Source: Ectopseudomonas mendocina (GTDB lineage: Bacteria > Pseudomonadota > Gammaproteobacteria > Pseudomonadales > Pseudomonadaceae). From it: 64,000 nt of DNA. Shown here piece after piece: positions 29,177 to 37,433 of this stretch. How positions within the stretch are numbered: the stretch's first letter is position 1; each line of letters starts with the position of its first letter. The notes beneath the pieces were generated by a model. That model was not told where the DNA came from. It saw only the letters and a program-made list of their open reading frames with translations, and did no database searches. Position numbers and translations under genes: made by a program. Where the stretch lies: positions 1 to 64,000 of the forward strand of contig NZ_SCFY01000008.1 of the NCBI RefSeq assembly GCF_007049795.1, read 5' to 3'.

Positions 29177-30034
29177 ATGGCCATCGACTGGCTCGACCTC
29201 GATACACCACCGGCCCTGCCCGGCCTGTTCCTGCGCGCAGCCCTGCGCCGCAAGGTGACCGGCCGCCAGCTGCCCAATATCGGCCTGCGCTGCCGCGTGG
29301 AAGTGGACCCGAAGCACCTGGCGCGCTATCGCCAGGTCTGCGCCATCGCAGACAGTCCCTACCTGCCACCGGTCTATCCGCATGTGCTGGCTTTCGGTCT
29401 GCAGATGCAATTGCTCACCGACCGCTGCTTTCCTTTCCCGCTGCTGGGCCTGGTGCATCTGGAGAACCGTATCCGCGTATTGCGCCCAATGGGCGGGCTG
29501 GGGCCGTTCCAGGTCAGCGTGCAGGTGAGCGACCTGCAGCCGCACGACAAAGGCGCCACGTTCAGCCTGATCACCCGCCTGGAAGATCAGCTCGGCCTGC
29601 TCTGGGAAGGTGACAGCCGCATTCTCTGCCGCGCTCTGCGTCTCGACGGCCAGGCGCCGCTACGCGCCGAACAGCCGCCGCTGGAGCTGACGCCACTGGC
29701 CGACTGGGCCGCCCCTGCCGATACAGGCCGGCGTTACGCTCGCGTGGCCGTCGACTACAACCCGATCCACCTCTACGCCGTAACGGCACGTCTGTTCGGT
29801 TTCCCACGCGCCATCGCTCATGGCCTGTGGAACAAGGCGCGCAGCCTCGCGGCCTTGCACGCCCACCTGCCGCAAGCCGGCTACATGGTGGACGTACGCT
29901 TCCAGAAGCCCGTGCTGCTGCCCACCCACGTTGCCCTGCAAGCCAGCGAGCCTGGCGCCAGCGGCCAGTTCCGCCTGATCGGCGAGAGTGACACCCCGCA
30001 TATGGCAGGGAGCTGGCAGCCGTTGACAGTCTGA
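29177..30034 (+). CDS. MaoC-like acyl dehydratase
   Basis: The 285-residue protein has a C-terminal MaoC/hydratase-2 motif (DYNPIHLYAVTARLFGFPRAIAHGLW) with the usual Asp and His residues, and an N-terminal half that looks like a degenerate second hot-dog fold. It should hydrate 2-enoyl thioesters. With the reductase and thiolase nearby it could complete a short acyl-chain pathway; the substrate is unknown. Start ATG 29177 follows AAGGAG. Confidence 0.85.
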   Translation: MAIDWLDLDTPPALPGLFLRAALRRKVTGRQLPNIGLRCRVEVDPKHLARYRQVCAIADSPYLPPVYPHVLAFGLQMQLLTDRCFPFPLLGLVHLENRIRVLRPMGGLGPFQVSVQVSDLQPHDKGATFSLITRLEDQLGLLWEGDSRILCRALRLDGQAPLRAEQPPLELTPLADWAAPADTGRRYARVAVDYNPIHLYAVTARLFGFPRAIAHGLWNKARSLAALHAHLPQAGYMVDVRFQKPVLLPTHVALQASEPGASGQFRLIGESDTPHMAGSWQPLTV

Positions 30035-30035
30035 C

Positions 30036-30098
30036 GTAGCCCGATGTCATCCGGGAGCTGATATCGAGAACATCCGCCCCGGATTGCATCCGGGCTAC
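30036..30098. repeat. GTAGCCCGG-type palindromic repeat
   Basis: GTAGCCCGATGTCATCCGGG and CCCGGATTGCATCCGGGCTAC are inverted arms with a spacer of about 22 nt. The same family recurs at 37380 and 45078. Confidence 0.8.
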
Positions 30099-30113
30099 GG
30101 GCTATGCGTTGCC

Positions 30114-30178
30114 GTAGGAGCGAGCTCTGCTCGCGAACCTGGCCAGCGGAAAAGCTTCGCGAGCAGAGCTCGCTCCCA
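30114..30178. repeat. Large REP palindrome
   Basis: GTAGGAGCGAGCTCTGCTCGCG is mirrored by CGCGAGCAGAGCTCGCTCC, giving a stem of about 19 bp. It sits 16 bp after the previous repeat and before the MazG-like gene. Confidence 0.85.
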
Positions 30179-30270
30179 CCAAAGTCGCTGCTCTGCCAAC
30201 CTCTTCCCACCAACGACTTGCGGTCGCCTCCGTTCGAGCCGAAGCTATGCGGCTCGAACGGAGCCACACC

Positions 30271-30576
30271 ATGAACCTCGCTGAACTCACCGCCCGCATG
30301 CACGCCATTCGCGATCACAACGATTGGCGCCGTTACCAGAGCCCGAAGAACCTGGCCATGGCCGCCAGCGTGGAAATGGCCGAGCTGGTGGAGATCTTCC
30401 AGTGGCTGAGCGAAGAGCAGTCGCGCCAGCTGCCTGCCGACCAGCTCGCCCACGCCGGGCAGGAAGTAGCCGATGTGGTGCTCTACCTGCTGCAACTGTG
30501 CAGCGAGCTGGGCCTCGACATGAACCAGGTGGTGCTCGACAAGCTCGCCGACAACGAACGGCGCTTCCTCAAATGA
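30271..30576 (+). CDS. MazG-like nucleotide pyrophosphohydrolase
   Basis: The 101-residue all-helical protein has the MazG-like/RS21-C6 pattern (MAASVEMAELVEIFQW and ELGLDMNQVVLDKL) with the metal-binding E-x-x-E and E-x-x-D acidic residues (EMAELVE, GQEVADVVLY). It probably hydrolyses a non-canonical or deoxy-nucleoside triphosphate. Start MNLAEL (30271). Its TGA overlaps the cmoM ATG. Confidence 0.87.
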   Translation: MNLAELTARMHAIRDHNDWRRYQSPKNLAMAASVEMAELVEIFQWLSEEQSRQLPADQLAHAGQEVADVVLYLLQLCSELGLDMNQVVLDKLADNERRFLK

Positions 30577-31322
30577 GCGACCGCCACTTCGACGAACTCG
30601 CCACCCGTTTCGCCGAGAAGATCTACGGCGGCGCCAAGGGTGCCATTCGTCTCGCCGTGCTGCAGGCCGACCTGGCCGAGGCGCTGCCGGATCGCCCGCT
30701 GCGTGTGCTGGATGTCGGCGCCGGCCTGGGCCACATGAGCCTCTGGCTGGCCCAACGCGGCCATCAGATCACCCTCGCCGAGCCCGCAGAGCCCATGCTC
30801 GAAGGTGCTCGGCAGCGCTTCGCCGAGGCAGGCCAGAATGCCACTTTCCTCCAGGCACCCTGGCAGGATCTGCTCGGCCAGTTGCAGGAGCCCTTCGATC
30901 TGGTGCTGTGCCATGCCGTGCTGGAGTGGCTGGCCGAGCCGGCGGCCATCCTACCGGTGCTGCATCAGCTCACGGCCAAGGACGGTTGGTTGTCGCTGGC
31001 CTTCTACAACAAGGACGCCCTGATCTACCGCAACCTGCTCAAGGGGCATTTCCGCAAACTGCGCAAGGAACACTTCGCCGGCGAGAAACAGAGCCTGACG
31101 CCACAGCAACCGGTCGACCCGCGCGAGCTGGCCACGCAACTCGCCGCCGACTGGCAGGTCGAAAGCCGTAGCGGCGTACGCGTATTCCACGATTACATGC
31201 CGCAGCAATTCCAGGCCAAGGCCGAACTGATCGACCTGCTGGAAATGGAGCTGGCGCACCGCCGCCATCCCAGCTTCGCGGGGCTCGGCCGCTACCTGCA
31301 CTGGATCTGCCGACCATGTTGA
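30573..31322 (+). CDS. cmoM: tRNA 5-carboxymethoxyuridine methyltransferase CmoM
   Basis: The 249-residue SAM-dependent methyltransferase has motif I VLDVGAGLGHMS, the post-motif LAEPAEPMLE, and YNKDALIYRNLLKGHF, characteristic of CmoM/SmtA. It methylates cmo5U34 of tRNA to mcmo5U. The ATG overlaps the MazG-like stop (ATGA), so translation is coupled. Confidence 0.88.
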   Translation: MSDRHFDELATRFAEKIYGGAKGAIRLAVLQADLAEALPDRPLRVLDVGAGLGHMSLWLAQRGHQITLAEPAEPMLEGARQRFAEAGQNATFLQAPWQDLLGQLQEPFDLVLCHAVLEWLAEPAAILPVLHQLTAKDGWLSLAFYNKDALIYRNLLKGHFRKLRKEHFAGEKQSLTPQQPVDPRELATQLAADWQVESRSGVRVFHDYMPQQFQAKAELIDLLEMELAHRRHPSFAGLGRYLHWICRPC

Positions 31323-31397
31323 GCGCGTTGGACGAAGCTGGCAGGCCGGCGTAGCCTGAAACCATCGGGGATGCCGCACGCGACCACGGAGACGACC

Positions 31398-31979
31398 ATG
31401 CGCACCGCCATAGCCCTATTCATCTTGCCGCTGCTGGCCGCCTGTCAGAGCAAAAACCCTTACCAGGCCGAGTCGCTTCCCATGCCACCGGCGCCGCCCG
31501 AAGCGGCCACCACCTTCGACCGCAGCGCCTACCCTGCCGCGCCGCGTGACTATGGCCGCTACCGCAGCTGGAGCTGGCTGGATGGCCGCGCGCCTGGCGG
31601 CGATCAGTTGGCCGACAGCGTCAGCGCCGGCCTCGACCAGTATGGCCTGCGTCCGGCGCTCAATGGCCCTGGCGACGTGCTGGTCAGCGCCCGTATCAGC
31701 CAGGAAACCCGCCTGCGCCAATACCAGGACAACGTCGGTGGCTACTACGGCACCGGCAGCCACTGGGACCGCCGCTACGGCGCCTACGGCAGCGTCCCCA
31801 TCGTGCGCACCTACGAACAGAAAGTGGCCGTGGTGCGCATCGAACTGATCGACCCACGCGACCGCCAGGTGGTCTGGTCAGGCAGCGGCGAAGCGGTGGC
31901 CGGCAAGGACCAGGCGGCGCAGGCCGACGCCATGCGTGCGGCCATACGCAGCGCGCTGAACGGCTACCCACCCTATTGA
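31398..31979 (+). CDS. DUF4136 lipoprotein
   Basis: The 193-residue precursor has a lipoprotein signal peptide with lipobox LLAACQS. The mature region shows the DUF4136 pattern: [13 protein letters not shown] near the start, the mid-region [10 protein letters not shown], and a C terminus with [13 protein letters not shown] Gly/Tyr-rich loop ([18 protein letters not shown]) lies near the middle. It is adjacent and paralogous to the next gene. Function unknown. Confidence 0.85.
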   Translation: MRTAIALFILPLLAACQSKNPYQAESLPMPPAPPEAATTFDRSAYPAAPRDYGRYRSWSWLDGRAPGGDQLADSVSAGLDQYGLRPALNGPGDVLVSARISQETRLRQYQDNVGGYYGTGSHWDRRYGAYGSVPIVRTYEQKVAVVRIELIDPRDRQVVWSGSGEAVAGKDQAAQADAMRAAIRSALNGYPPY

Positions 31980-32000
31980 TCGACAACCCTGGAGAGCACC

Positions 32001-32555
32001 ATGCGTAACCTGTCCTACCTGATCGCGGCACTGCTCCTGAGCGGCTGCGCCAGCGTCAGCCTGGAGCGCGACTTCGATCCCAGCCGTGACTTCGGCGCCT
32101 ACCGCAGCTGGAGCTGGATGGACGACAAGCTCGCCTACCAACCCGACGACGCACGGCTGAAGAGCGATATCACCGAAGCGCGAATCAGCCAGGCCGTCGC
32201 CGAGCAGCTCGAGCAACGCGGCCTGCGCCAAGCAGCTGACGGCAAGGGCGACCTGAAAGTGCAGAGCGTGCTGATCGTCGACGAGCGTCAGGACCAGATC
32301 ACCACCCAGTACGGCGGTGGCTGGGGCGGCTATTGGGGAGGTTACTGGGGCGGCCCGGCCTTCACCGAAACGCGCCGTGTGGACTACAAGGTCGCGACGC
32401 TGCAGATCGACTTGTACGACGGCAAAGACGGCAAACTGGTCTGGCGCGGCAGCGGTGAACAGGTCATGCGCAGCCAGCCACCGACACCGATCGAGCGCGA
32501 GCGGGCGATCCGTGAAACCGTCACCCAGGTGCTCTCGCAGTATCCACCGCGCTGA
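32001..32555 (+). CDS. DUF4136 lipoprotein, tandem paralogue
   Basis: The 184-residue precursor has lipobox LLLSGCAS. It shares FGAYRSWSWMDD and LVWRGSGEQVM with its upstream neighbour. The central loop is very rich in Gly and Trp/Tyr (GGGWGGYWGGYWGGPAF). An RBS-like GGAGAGC precedes the ATG. Same operon as the previous gene. Confidence 0.86.
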   Translation: MRNLSYLIAALLLSGCASVSLERDFDPSRDFGAYRSWSWMDDKLAYQPDDARLKSDITEARISQAVAEQLEQRGLRQAADGKGDLKVQSVLIVDERQDQITTQYGGGWGGYWGGYWGGPAFTETRRVDYKVATLQIDLYDGKDGKLVWRGSGEQVMRSQPPTPIERERAIRETVTQVLSQYPPR

Positions 32556-32571
32556 ACAAGGACCGCCCCGT

Positions 32572-33057
32572 TTGAACGCAAACCTGCAACACCGCCCGGC
32601 CACGGCCACCGACCTCGGTGACGTGGTCGGCTTCCCGCAGAATGTCGATGAACTGTTCTTTTGCTACCCCAAGGCCATCTGGCCACTCAACGTCGGCCAG
32701 CTCGCTGCCGCCATCGCCGAGCGGCGTGAAAGCACCGTGGTGGAACTGGCTGGAAAAGTCGCCGGCTTCGCCAATTTCTACCAATGGCAGCACGGCGAAT
32801 TCTGCGCCCTCGGCAACCTGATGGTGGCGCCCTGGGCGCGCAGCCAGGGCGTGGCTCAGCACCTGGTGGAAGTGATGGAAGGGATCGCCCACGAGCGCTA
32901 CAAGGCGCCGCTGATGAAGGTGTCCTGCTTCAACGCCAACGCTGGCGGCCTGCTGCTCTACACCCGTCTTGGCTATCAGACCGTCGGTATCGTCGAACGC
33001 CGCGCCCCGGATGGCAGCCGTGTCGCCCTGGTGCAGCTGGAAAAAAACCTGTCGTAA
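32572..33057 (+). CDS. GNAT family N-acetyltransferase
   Basis: The 161-residue protein has a GNAT core (NLMVAPWARSQGVAQHLVEVM and FNANAGGLLLYTRLGYQ). The only upstream start that covers the domain is TTG 32572, 8 bp after an AAGGAC motif. The downstream ATG codons would cut into the fold. Substrate unknown. Confidence 0.82.
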   Translation: MNANLQHRPATATDLGDVVGFPQNVDELFFCYPKAIWPLNVGQLAAAIAERRESTVVELAGKVAGFANFYQWQHGEFCALGNLMVAPWARSQGVAQHLVEVMEGIAHERYKAPLMKVSCFNANAGGLLLYTRLGYQTVGIVERRAPDGSRVALVQLEKNLS

Positions 33058-33090
33058 CGCCTTACCCAGTTTCCCTCGTTGGAGTTATTT

Positions 33091-33540
33091 ATGAACCACA
33101 TCAGCGGCTGGCTGCTAGCCCTGCCCTTCCTCGCCGGCGCGGTGCTGCCTCTGCAGGCCGGTATCAATGGTCAGCTTGCCCGTCACCTGTCCAGTGTCTT
33201 CGCCGCCGCGCTGATTTCCTTTGCCGTTGGCAGCCTGGCGTTACTGCTGATGACCCTTAGCCAGCGTGAAATGCCTGGCCTCGGTGCGCTCAAGGAGCTG
33301 ACCTGGTGGCACTGGAGCGGCGGCCTGCTCGGCGCTTTCTTCATTGCTAGTGCAGCCTTCGCCGGCCCACGCGTGGGCGCGCTGCTGTTCATGGTGCTGG
33401 TGATCGCCGGACAACTGGCCATGGCCATCACCCTCGATCATTTCGGCTGGGCCGGTTTCCGCGAAAATCCCATCACCCTCGGCAAGGTGGCAGGTCTGCT
33501 GTTGATCGTCGCCGGGATATGGATGATCCGTCGCGGCTGA
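33091..33540 (+). CDS. Small DMT-family (DUF606/YdcZ-like) membrane protein
   Basis: The 149-residue protein has five hydrophobic helices and an AGINGQLARHL motif after the first, typical of DUF606/YdcZ-like half-size members of the drug/metabolite transporter superfamily. Such half transporters work as dimers. The start follows GGAG (33080-33083). No partner copy is adjacent. Confidence 0.85.
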   Translation: MNHISGWLLALPFLAGAVLPLQAGINGQLARHLSSVFAAALISFAVGSLALLLMTLSQREMPGLGALKELTWWHWSGGLLGAFFIASAAFAGPRVGALLFMVLVIAGQLAMAITLDHFGWAGFRENPITLGKVAGLLLIVAGIWMIRRG

Positions 33541-33610
33541 CGGGTGGCCGCGAATACTGGCAAATGGACACTCCAGGTATCACGAAAAGGCGCTATGCTC
33601 AGGCATGCAC

Positions 33611-33628
33611 TTTCTGTGATCACAAAAA
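33611..33628. promoter_or_regulatory. Palindrome upstream of the diguanylate cyclase gene
   Basis: TTTCTGTGATCACAAAAA contains the perfect palindrome TGTGATCACA with near-symmetric flanks, 74 bp before the start of the GGDEF gene. It could be an operator. The spacing differs from a Vfr/CRP site (TGTGA-N6-TCACA). Confidence 0.3.
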
Positions 33629-33701
33629 GCCCCGTGGAGAAGGTTCTGACGTCGCCTGCGACGGCCCGGAGGTGGCCGCCAGCGGTGACAGGCCGAAAAC
33701 G

Positions 33702-34829
33702 ATGACCGACGCCGAAGTACCGCGCCAACCCAATACCTTCGCCCTGTGGCGCGAAGTGGATGACACCCGCATCCGCACGCGCCTGGGGGGGTTCTTCTAT
33801 TTTCTGGCCTGGCTGCTGACCTGGGCCTTCAGCGCAGCGCCCGGCAGCCTGATGTTCAGCGGGGTGCTGGGCTGCCTGCTGTTCGCCGCACTGCTGGCCG
33901 CGCGACTGCTGCACCGCCCTGACGGCCTCGAAAGCCCCGAGCAGTTGCAGCGCTGGCTCGACCGTCACTGGGGCCTGATTCTCCTGACCTCGCTGTGCTG
34001 GGGCCAGGCCCATGCGCTGGCGGTGTACAGCAACGCCTACAACGACTCGGAAATGATCGCCACCCTGGCCACGGTGGCGTTCGCCACGGCGATGACCTTC
34101 AACTTCGCCATGCGCCGCGGCCGCGCACTCCTGGCGCTGGCCCTGCTGTATCTGCCGGGCCTGGCAGTGATGGCGCTGAACTGGCAGCAGAGGCACGCGA
34201 TGCTGATCACTCTGATCTTCTACCTCAGCTATCTGGTGCTGGTGTTGGGGCGCAACCATCGTGAGTACCGCGCCACCCTCGAGCTGGAACTGAAGCTGCT
34301 GGAGCAGCAGCGTCAGCTCGACCTACTCAGTCGCACCGACAGTCTGACCCAGCTCGGCAACCGCTATCAGTTCAATAACCTGTTTCCCAGCCTGGTGGCC
34401 AATGCAGTGCGCCAGAGCGAGCCGCTGTCGCTGGTACTGATGGATATCGACTTCTTCAAGAAGGTCAACGACGAACACGGCCACGTCGGTGGCGATGCCT
34501 GCCTGAGCGCCTTCGCCGAACGCATGCGCAAGGTGTTTCGCCGCGATGCCGACGCACTGCTACGCCTGGGTGGCGAGGAGTTCGGTGTGCTGCTGCCGGA
34601 CACCACACTGGCCCAGGCCTGGGATCTGGCCGAGCACTTTCGACAGGAGCTGGAGGTAGAAGGCCTGCAGTTGGACGATCAGCGTCTGGAGCTGACCACC
34701 AGTCTTGGCATCGGTTGCTTCAGCAACAGCCATGACGCCGATGCCGACGCCTTCTTCAAGCGCGTCGACAGTGCGCTATACCGCGCCAAGCGCGAAGGCC
34801 GTAACCGTCTGGTTGCGGCAGATCACTAA
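33702..34829 (+). CDS. Membrane diguanylate cyclase
   Basis: The 375-residue protein has an N-terminal membrane region of about five or six helices (residues about 30-180), a short coiled stretch, and a GGDEF domain with motif GGEEF at 290-294. The inhibitory RxxD site is present (R281-D284). Both motifs complete, so it should be an active, product-inhibited cyclase. Start ATG 33702 is preferred to a longer frame from 33519, whose extra 61 codons look non-coding and overlap the previous gene. Confidence 0.88.
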   Translation: MTDAEVPRQPNTFALWREVDDTRIRTRLGGFFYFLAWLLTWAFSAAPGSLMFSGVLGCLLFAALLAARLLHRPDGLESPEQLQRWLDRHWGLILLTSLCWGQAHALAVYSNAYNDSEMIATLATVAFATAMTFNFAMRRGRALLALALLYLPGLAVMALNWQQRHAMLITLIFYLSYLVLVLGRNHREYRATLELELKLLEQQRQLDLLSRTDSLTQLGNRYQFNNLFPSLVANAVRQSEPLSLVLMDIDFFKKVNDEHGHVGGDACLSAFAERMRKVFRRDADALLRLGGEEFGVLLPDTTLAQAWDLAEHFRQELEVEGLQLDDQRLELTTSLGIGCFSNSHDADADAFFKRVDSALYRAKREGRNRLVAADH

Positions 34830-35040
34830 AGCGCGCTGGCGTTAAGATCACGTACCAATTTAGGTAGGGTGCAGCTGGGCTGCCCAGGCGGCGCACACCA
34901 GCGTGTTCCGGAGGGATAAGTGGTGTGCACGGCATCTTACAAAGCCCATCACGACTAAAGGCGGAACTTGCCCATCTACCCGGTTAGACCATCGGCCAGG
35001 CAGCTCAGGCCAGAGCGGCCGTCACCTGGAAACTCAGATC

Positions 35041-37365
35041 TCAGGGCCCTACGCTAAACTCCAGACGAGCGGTCTGGCCGCCTTCGTCGAGCACACTCAG
35101 TTGATGCCGGCCACTGGCGAACGCGTGGCTGAAGGGAGCATCCTGAGTGCTCTCCCCAATAGGTTGGCCATCGAGAAACCACCAGCGCCGACCGCTACCG
35201 CCCAGAGCCGAAAGATTGAGCCTTAGCGGTTCGTGACTGCCTTGCGGCCGACGCAAGCGATCGCCATTGCGCACACCGACGATGGACAACGGTGACACCT
35301 GACTGCTCTGTGGTGGCGGGCAGCTTGGATCGATATGTGGCAAGCGCGCAGCACGCCGCTCCCTACGCGGCAGCCAGGGCTCCAGCGGTGCCGGCCACAA
35401 GGCCAGTTCACGCGCTTCGCCCCCGGCACAACCTGAACCGTTGCGCAGGCCTTGGGCATTGACCCAATAGCGCTCGCGCAACCCGCTCCCCAGTGGCTGA
35501 TCGGCTGCCAGCAGCGTGGGTGGCGTGGTGCCTTCGAGCGTCCAGGCGAAACGCAGGCGCCGGCAGTTGGGGTCGTCCCTGCTCATTGGCTGCCCCAGCG
35601 GCCAGCAGATGGCCGCCACGCCCACTTCGGCAGGTTGTGGATCAGGCGGTGTGGCGATACCGCGCTGGCTGTCGCGGTTGACCAGCAGATCGTGAACCTG
35701 CAGCAACAGCGGCGCGGCGGAGGCTAGTCCGAACTGGCCAGGCACCGGCGTGCCGTCCGGGCGACCGATCCAGATACCGATCAGGTGACGCGGGCCGACG
35801 CCGATGGCCCAGGCATCGCGAAAGCCGTAGCTGGTGCCGGTTTTCCAGGCCAGGGTCGGGCGCTGCGCCAGGTAGGCACGCGGGTCACGATCAGGGCGCG
35901 CCTGACCGCTGAGAATGCGCCTGATGATCCAGGCCGAGCCGGGCGACAGCAGGCGCCGCTCGCGCAATTCGTCACTCGGCTGCAGGCGCGGCTTGGCCGC
36001 CATGCCACCGCGCGCGAAGGCGCTGTAACCTGCCACCAGCGACTCCAGGCGCGAGCCGCCGCCCCCGAGGATCAGTGCCAGATTCGGCTCAGCCAACACA
36101 GGCAGGCGAATAGGCACACCGGCACTGCGCAGCTCACCGGCAAAGCGTTTCGGCCCGTAGGCTTCGAGCAACTGCACGGCCGGCAAATTGAGCGAGGTGG
36201 CCAGCGCCTCGCTGGCCGATACCGGACCGACGAAGCCGGCGGCGAAGTTCCCGGGCCGGTAGTCGCCATAGTGTCGCGGCACGTCCTGCAGCAGCGACTC
36301 GGAATGAATCAGCCCGGCATCCAGGGCCATGCCGTAGAGAAAGGGCTTGAGCGTCGAGCCGGGCGAACGCAGGGCGCGGACCATGTCGACGTGACCGAAG
36401 CGCGAGGTGTCGGCGATATCCACCGATCCGAGATAGGCACGCACCGCCATGCTCTCGTGCTCCACCACCAGGATCGCCGCCGAGGTGCGCTCGGGCAGGC
36501 GCGCGCGCCAGCCCAGCAGCAGGTCTTCCAGGCGCAGCTGCAAGCCGGCATCGAGAGTGGTGCGAATCAGCGGTGGGCTGCCGGCACGGTTCAGCCGCCG
36601 CGCCAGCAAGGGCGCCAGGCTTGGCTCACGGCGCGGCGCGAGAAACACTGGTTCCTCCAGCGCTTCGTCTATCTGGGATTGGGGCCACACCTGAAACTCG
36701 CCCAGGCGCCGCAGCACCTTGTCACGCGCGGCCTGGGCGCGCTCAGGATGGCGGTCCGGACGCAAGCGGCTGGGCGCCTGCGGCAGTACCGCAAGCAACG
36801 CGGCATCGGCACGGGTCAGTTGGCTCGGCGGCTTGCCTAGGTAACTCCAGCTGGCCGCCGCCACACCCTCGAGGGTGCCACCGAAAGGCGCACGGTTCAG
36901 GTACAGGGTGAGGATTTCGTCCTTGGACAGGTGCCACTCCAGCTGCGCCGTGCGCCACAGTTGCTTGAGCTTGCCGGGCAGGTCACGAGCATGCGGATCG
37001 AGCAGCCGCGCCACCTGCATCGACAGCGTACTGCCGCCGGACACCACGCGCCCGCCGGTCAGGTTCTGCCAGGCCGCACGCCCCAGCGCCAGCGGATTGA
37101 CCCCAGGGTGCTGGCGAAACCAGCGGTCCTCGTAAGTCAGCAGCGCTTCCAGGTAATAGGGCGAGACCTCTTGGGGCGTCACCGGGTAGCGCCATACGCC
37201 ATCACGGTCAGCGAAGCGCCACAACGGCGTGCCGTCCTCGGCCAGCACCACCCGCGCCAGATCGTCCTCGGGCAGAGGTAGTGGGAAGAGTTGATCGGCT
37301 AGCCAGAGCAGGGTCAGGGGGAGCAGGAGGATCAGCAGCCAACGCCGCCAGCGTTTGAATGGCAT
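35041..37365 (-). CDS. pbpC: Penicillin-binding protein 1C
   Basis: The 774-residue protein has a cytoplasmic start, one membrane anchor (about residues 8-25), and a glycosyltransferase domain (EDRWFRQHPGVNPLA). A transpeptidase domain follows, with SxxK in SPGSTLKP, SxN in SLNLPAV and KTGT in KTGTSYGFRDAW. The C-terminal biPBP_C domain (about the last 90 residues) is typical of PbpC. It should polymerise peptidoglycan glycan strands in the periplasm. It follows the alpha-2-macroglobulin gene in the same direction, a pairing known from E. coli yfhM-pbpC. Confidence 0.94.
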   Translation of the reverse strand: MPFKRWRRWLLILLLPLTLLWLADQLFPLPLPEDDLARVVLAEDGTPLWRFADRDGVWRYPVTPQEVSPYYLEALLTYEDRWFRQHPGVNPLALGRAAWQNLTGGRVVSGGSTLSMQVARLLDPHARDLPGKLKQLWRTAQLEWHLSKDEILTLYLNRAPFGGTLEGVAAASWSYLGKPPSQLTRADAALLAVLPQAPSRLRPDRHPERAQAARDKVLRRLGEFQVWPQSQIDEALEEPVFLAPRREPSLAPLLARRLNRAGSPPLIRTTLDAGLQLRLEDLLLGWRARLPERTSAAILVVEHESMAVRAYLGSVDIADTSRFGHVDMVRALRSPGSTLKPFLYGMALDAGLIHSESLLQDVPRHYGDYRPGNFAAGFVGPVSASEALATSLNLPAVQLLEAYGPKRFAGELRSAGVPIRLPVLAEPNLALILGGGGSRLESLVAGYSAFARGGMAAKPRLQPSDELRERRLLSPGSAWIIRRILSGQARPDRDPRAYLAQRPTLAWKTGTSYGFRDAWAIGVGPRHLIGIWIGRPDGTPVPGQFGLASAAPLLLQVHDLLVNRDSQRGIATPPDPQPAEVGVAAICWPLGQPMSRDDPNCRRLRFAWTLEGTTPPTLLAADQPLGSGLRERYWVNAQGLRNGSGCAGGEARELALWPAPLEPWLPRRERRAARLPHIDPSCPPPQSSQVSPLSIVGVRNGDRLRRPQGSHEPLRLNLSALGGSGRRWWFLDGQPIGESTQDAPFSHAFASGRHQLSVLDEGGQTARLEFSVGP

Positions 37366-37379
37366 GGTCAGTACAAGCT

Positions 37380-37427
37380 CCCGGATTCATCCGGGCTACG
37401 CAGACTGTAGCCCAAATGAATCCGGGA
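37380..37427. repeat. GTAGCCCGG-type palindromic repeat
   Basis: CCCGGATTCATCCGGGCTAC is mirrored by GTAGCCCAAATGAATCCGGG in the 68-bp gap between yfhM and pbpC. Same family as 30036 and 45078. Confidence 0.82.
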
Positions 37428-37433
37428 TCGCTT

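Noticed and set aside
30036..30178. Two palindromes in a row considered as a CRISPR array
   Set aside because: The units are different palindromes with no repeated direct unit and no regular spacers; they are REP-type elements.
34830..35040. Gap between the membrane cyclase and pbpC examined for a small gene
   Set aside because: Short frames there lack ribosome-binding sites and family features; nothing could be supported.
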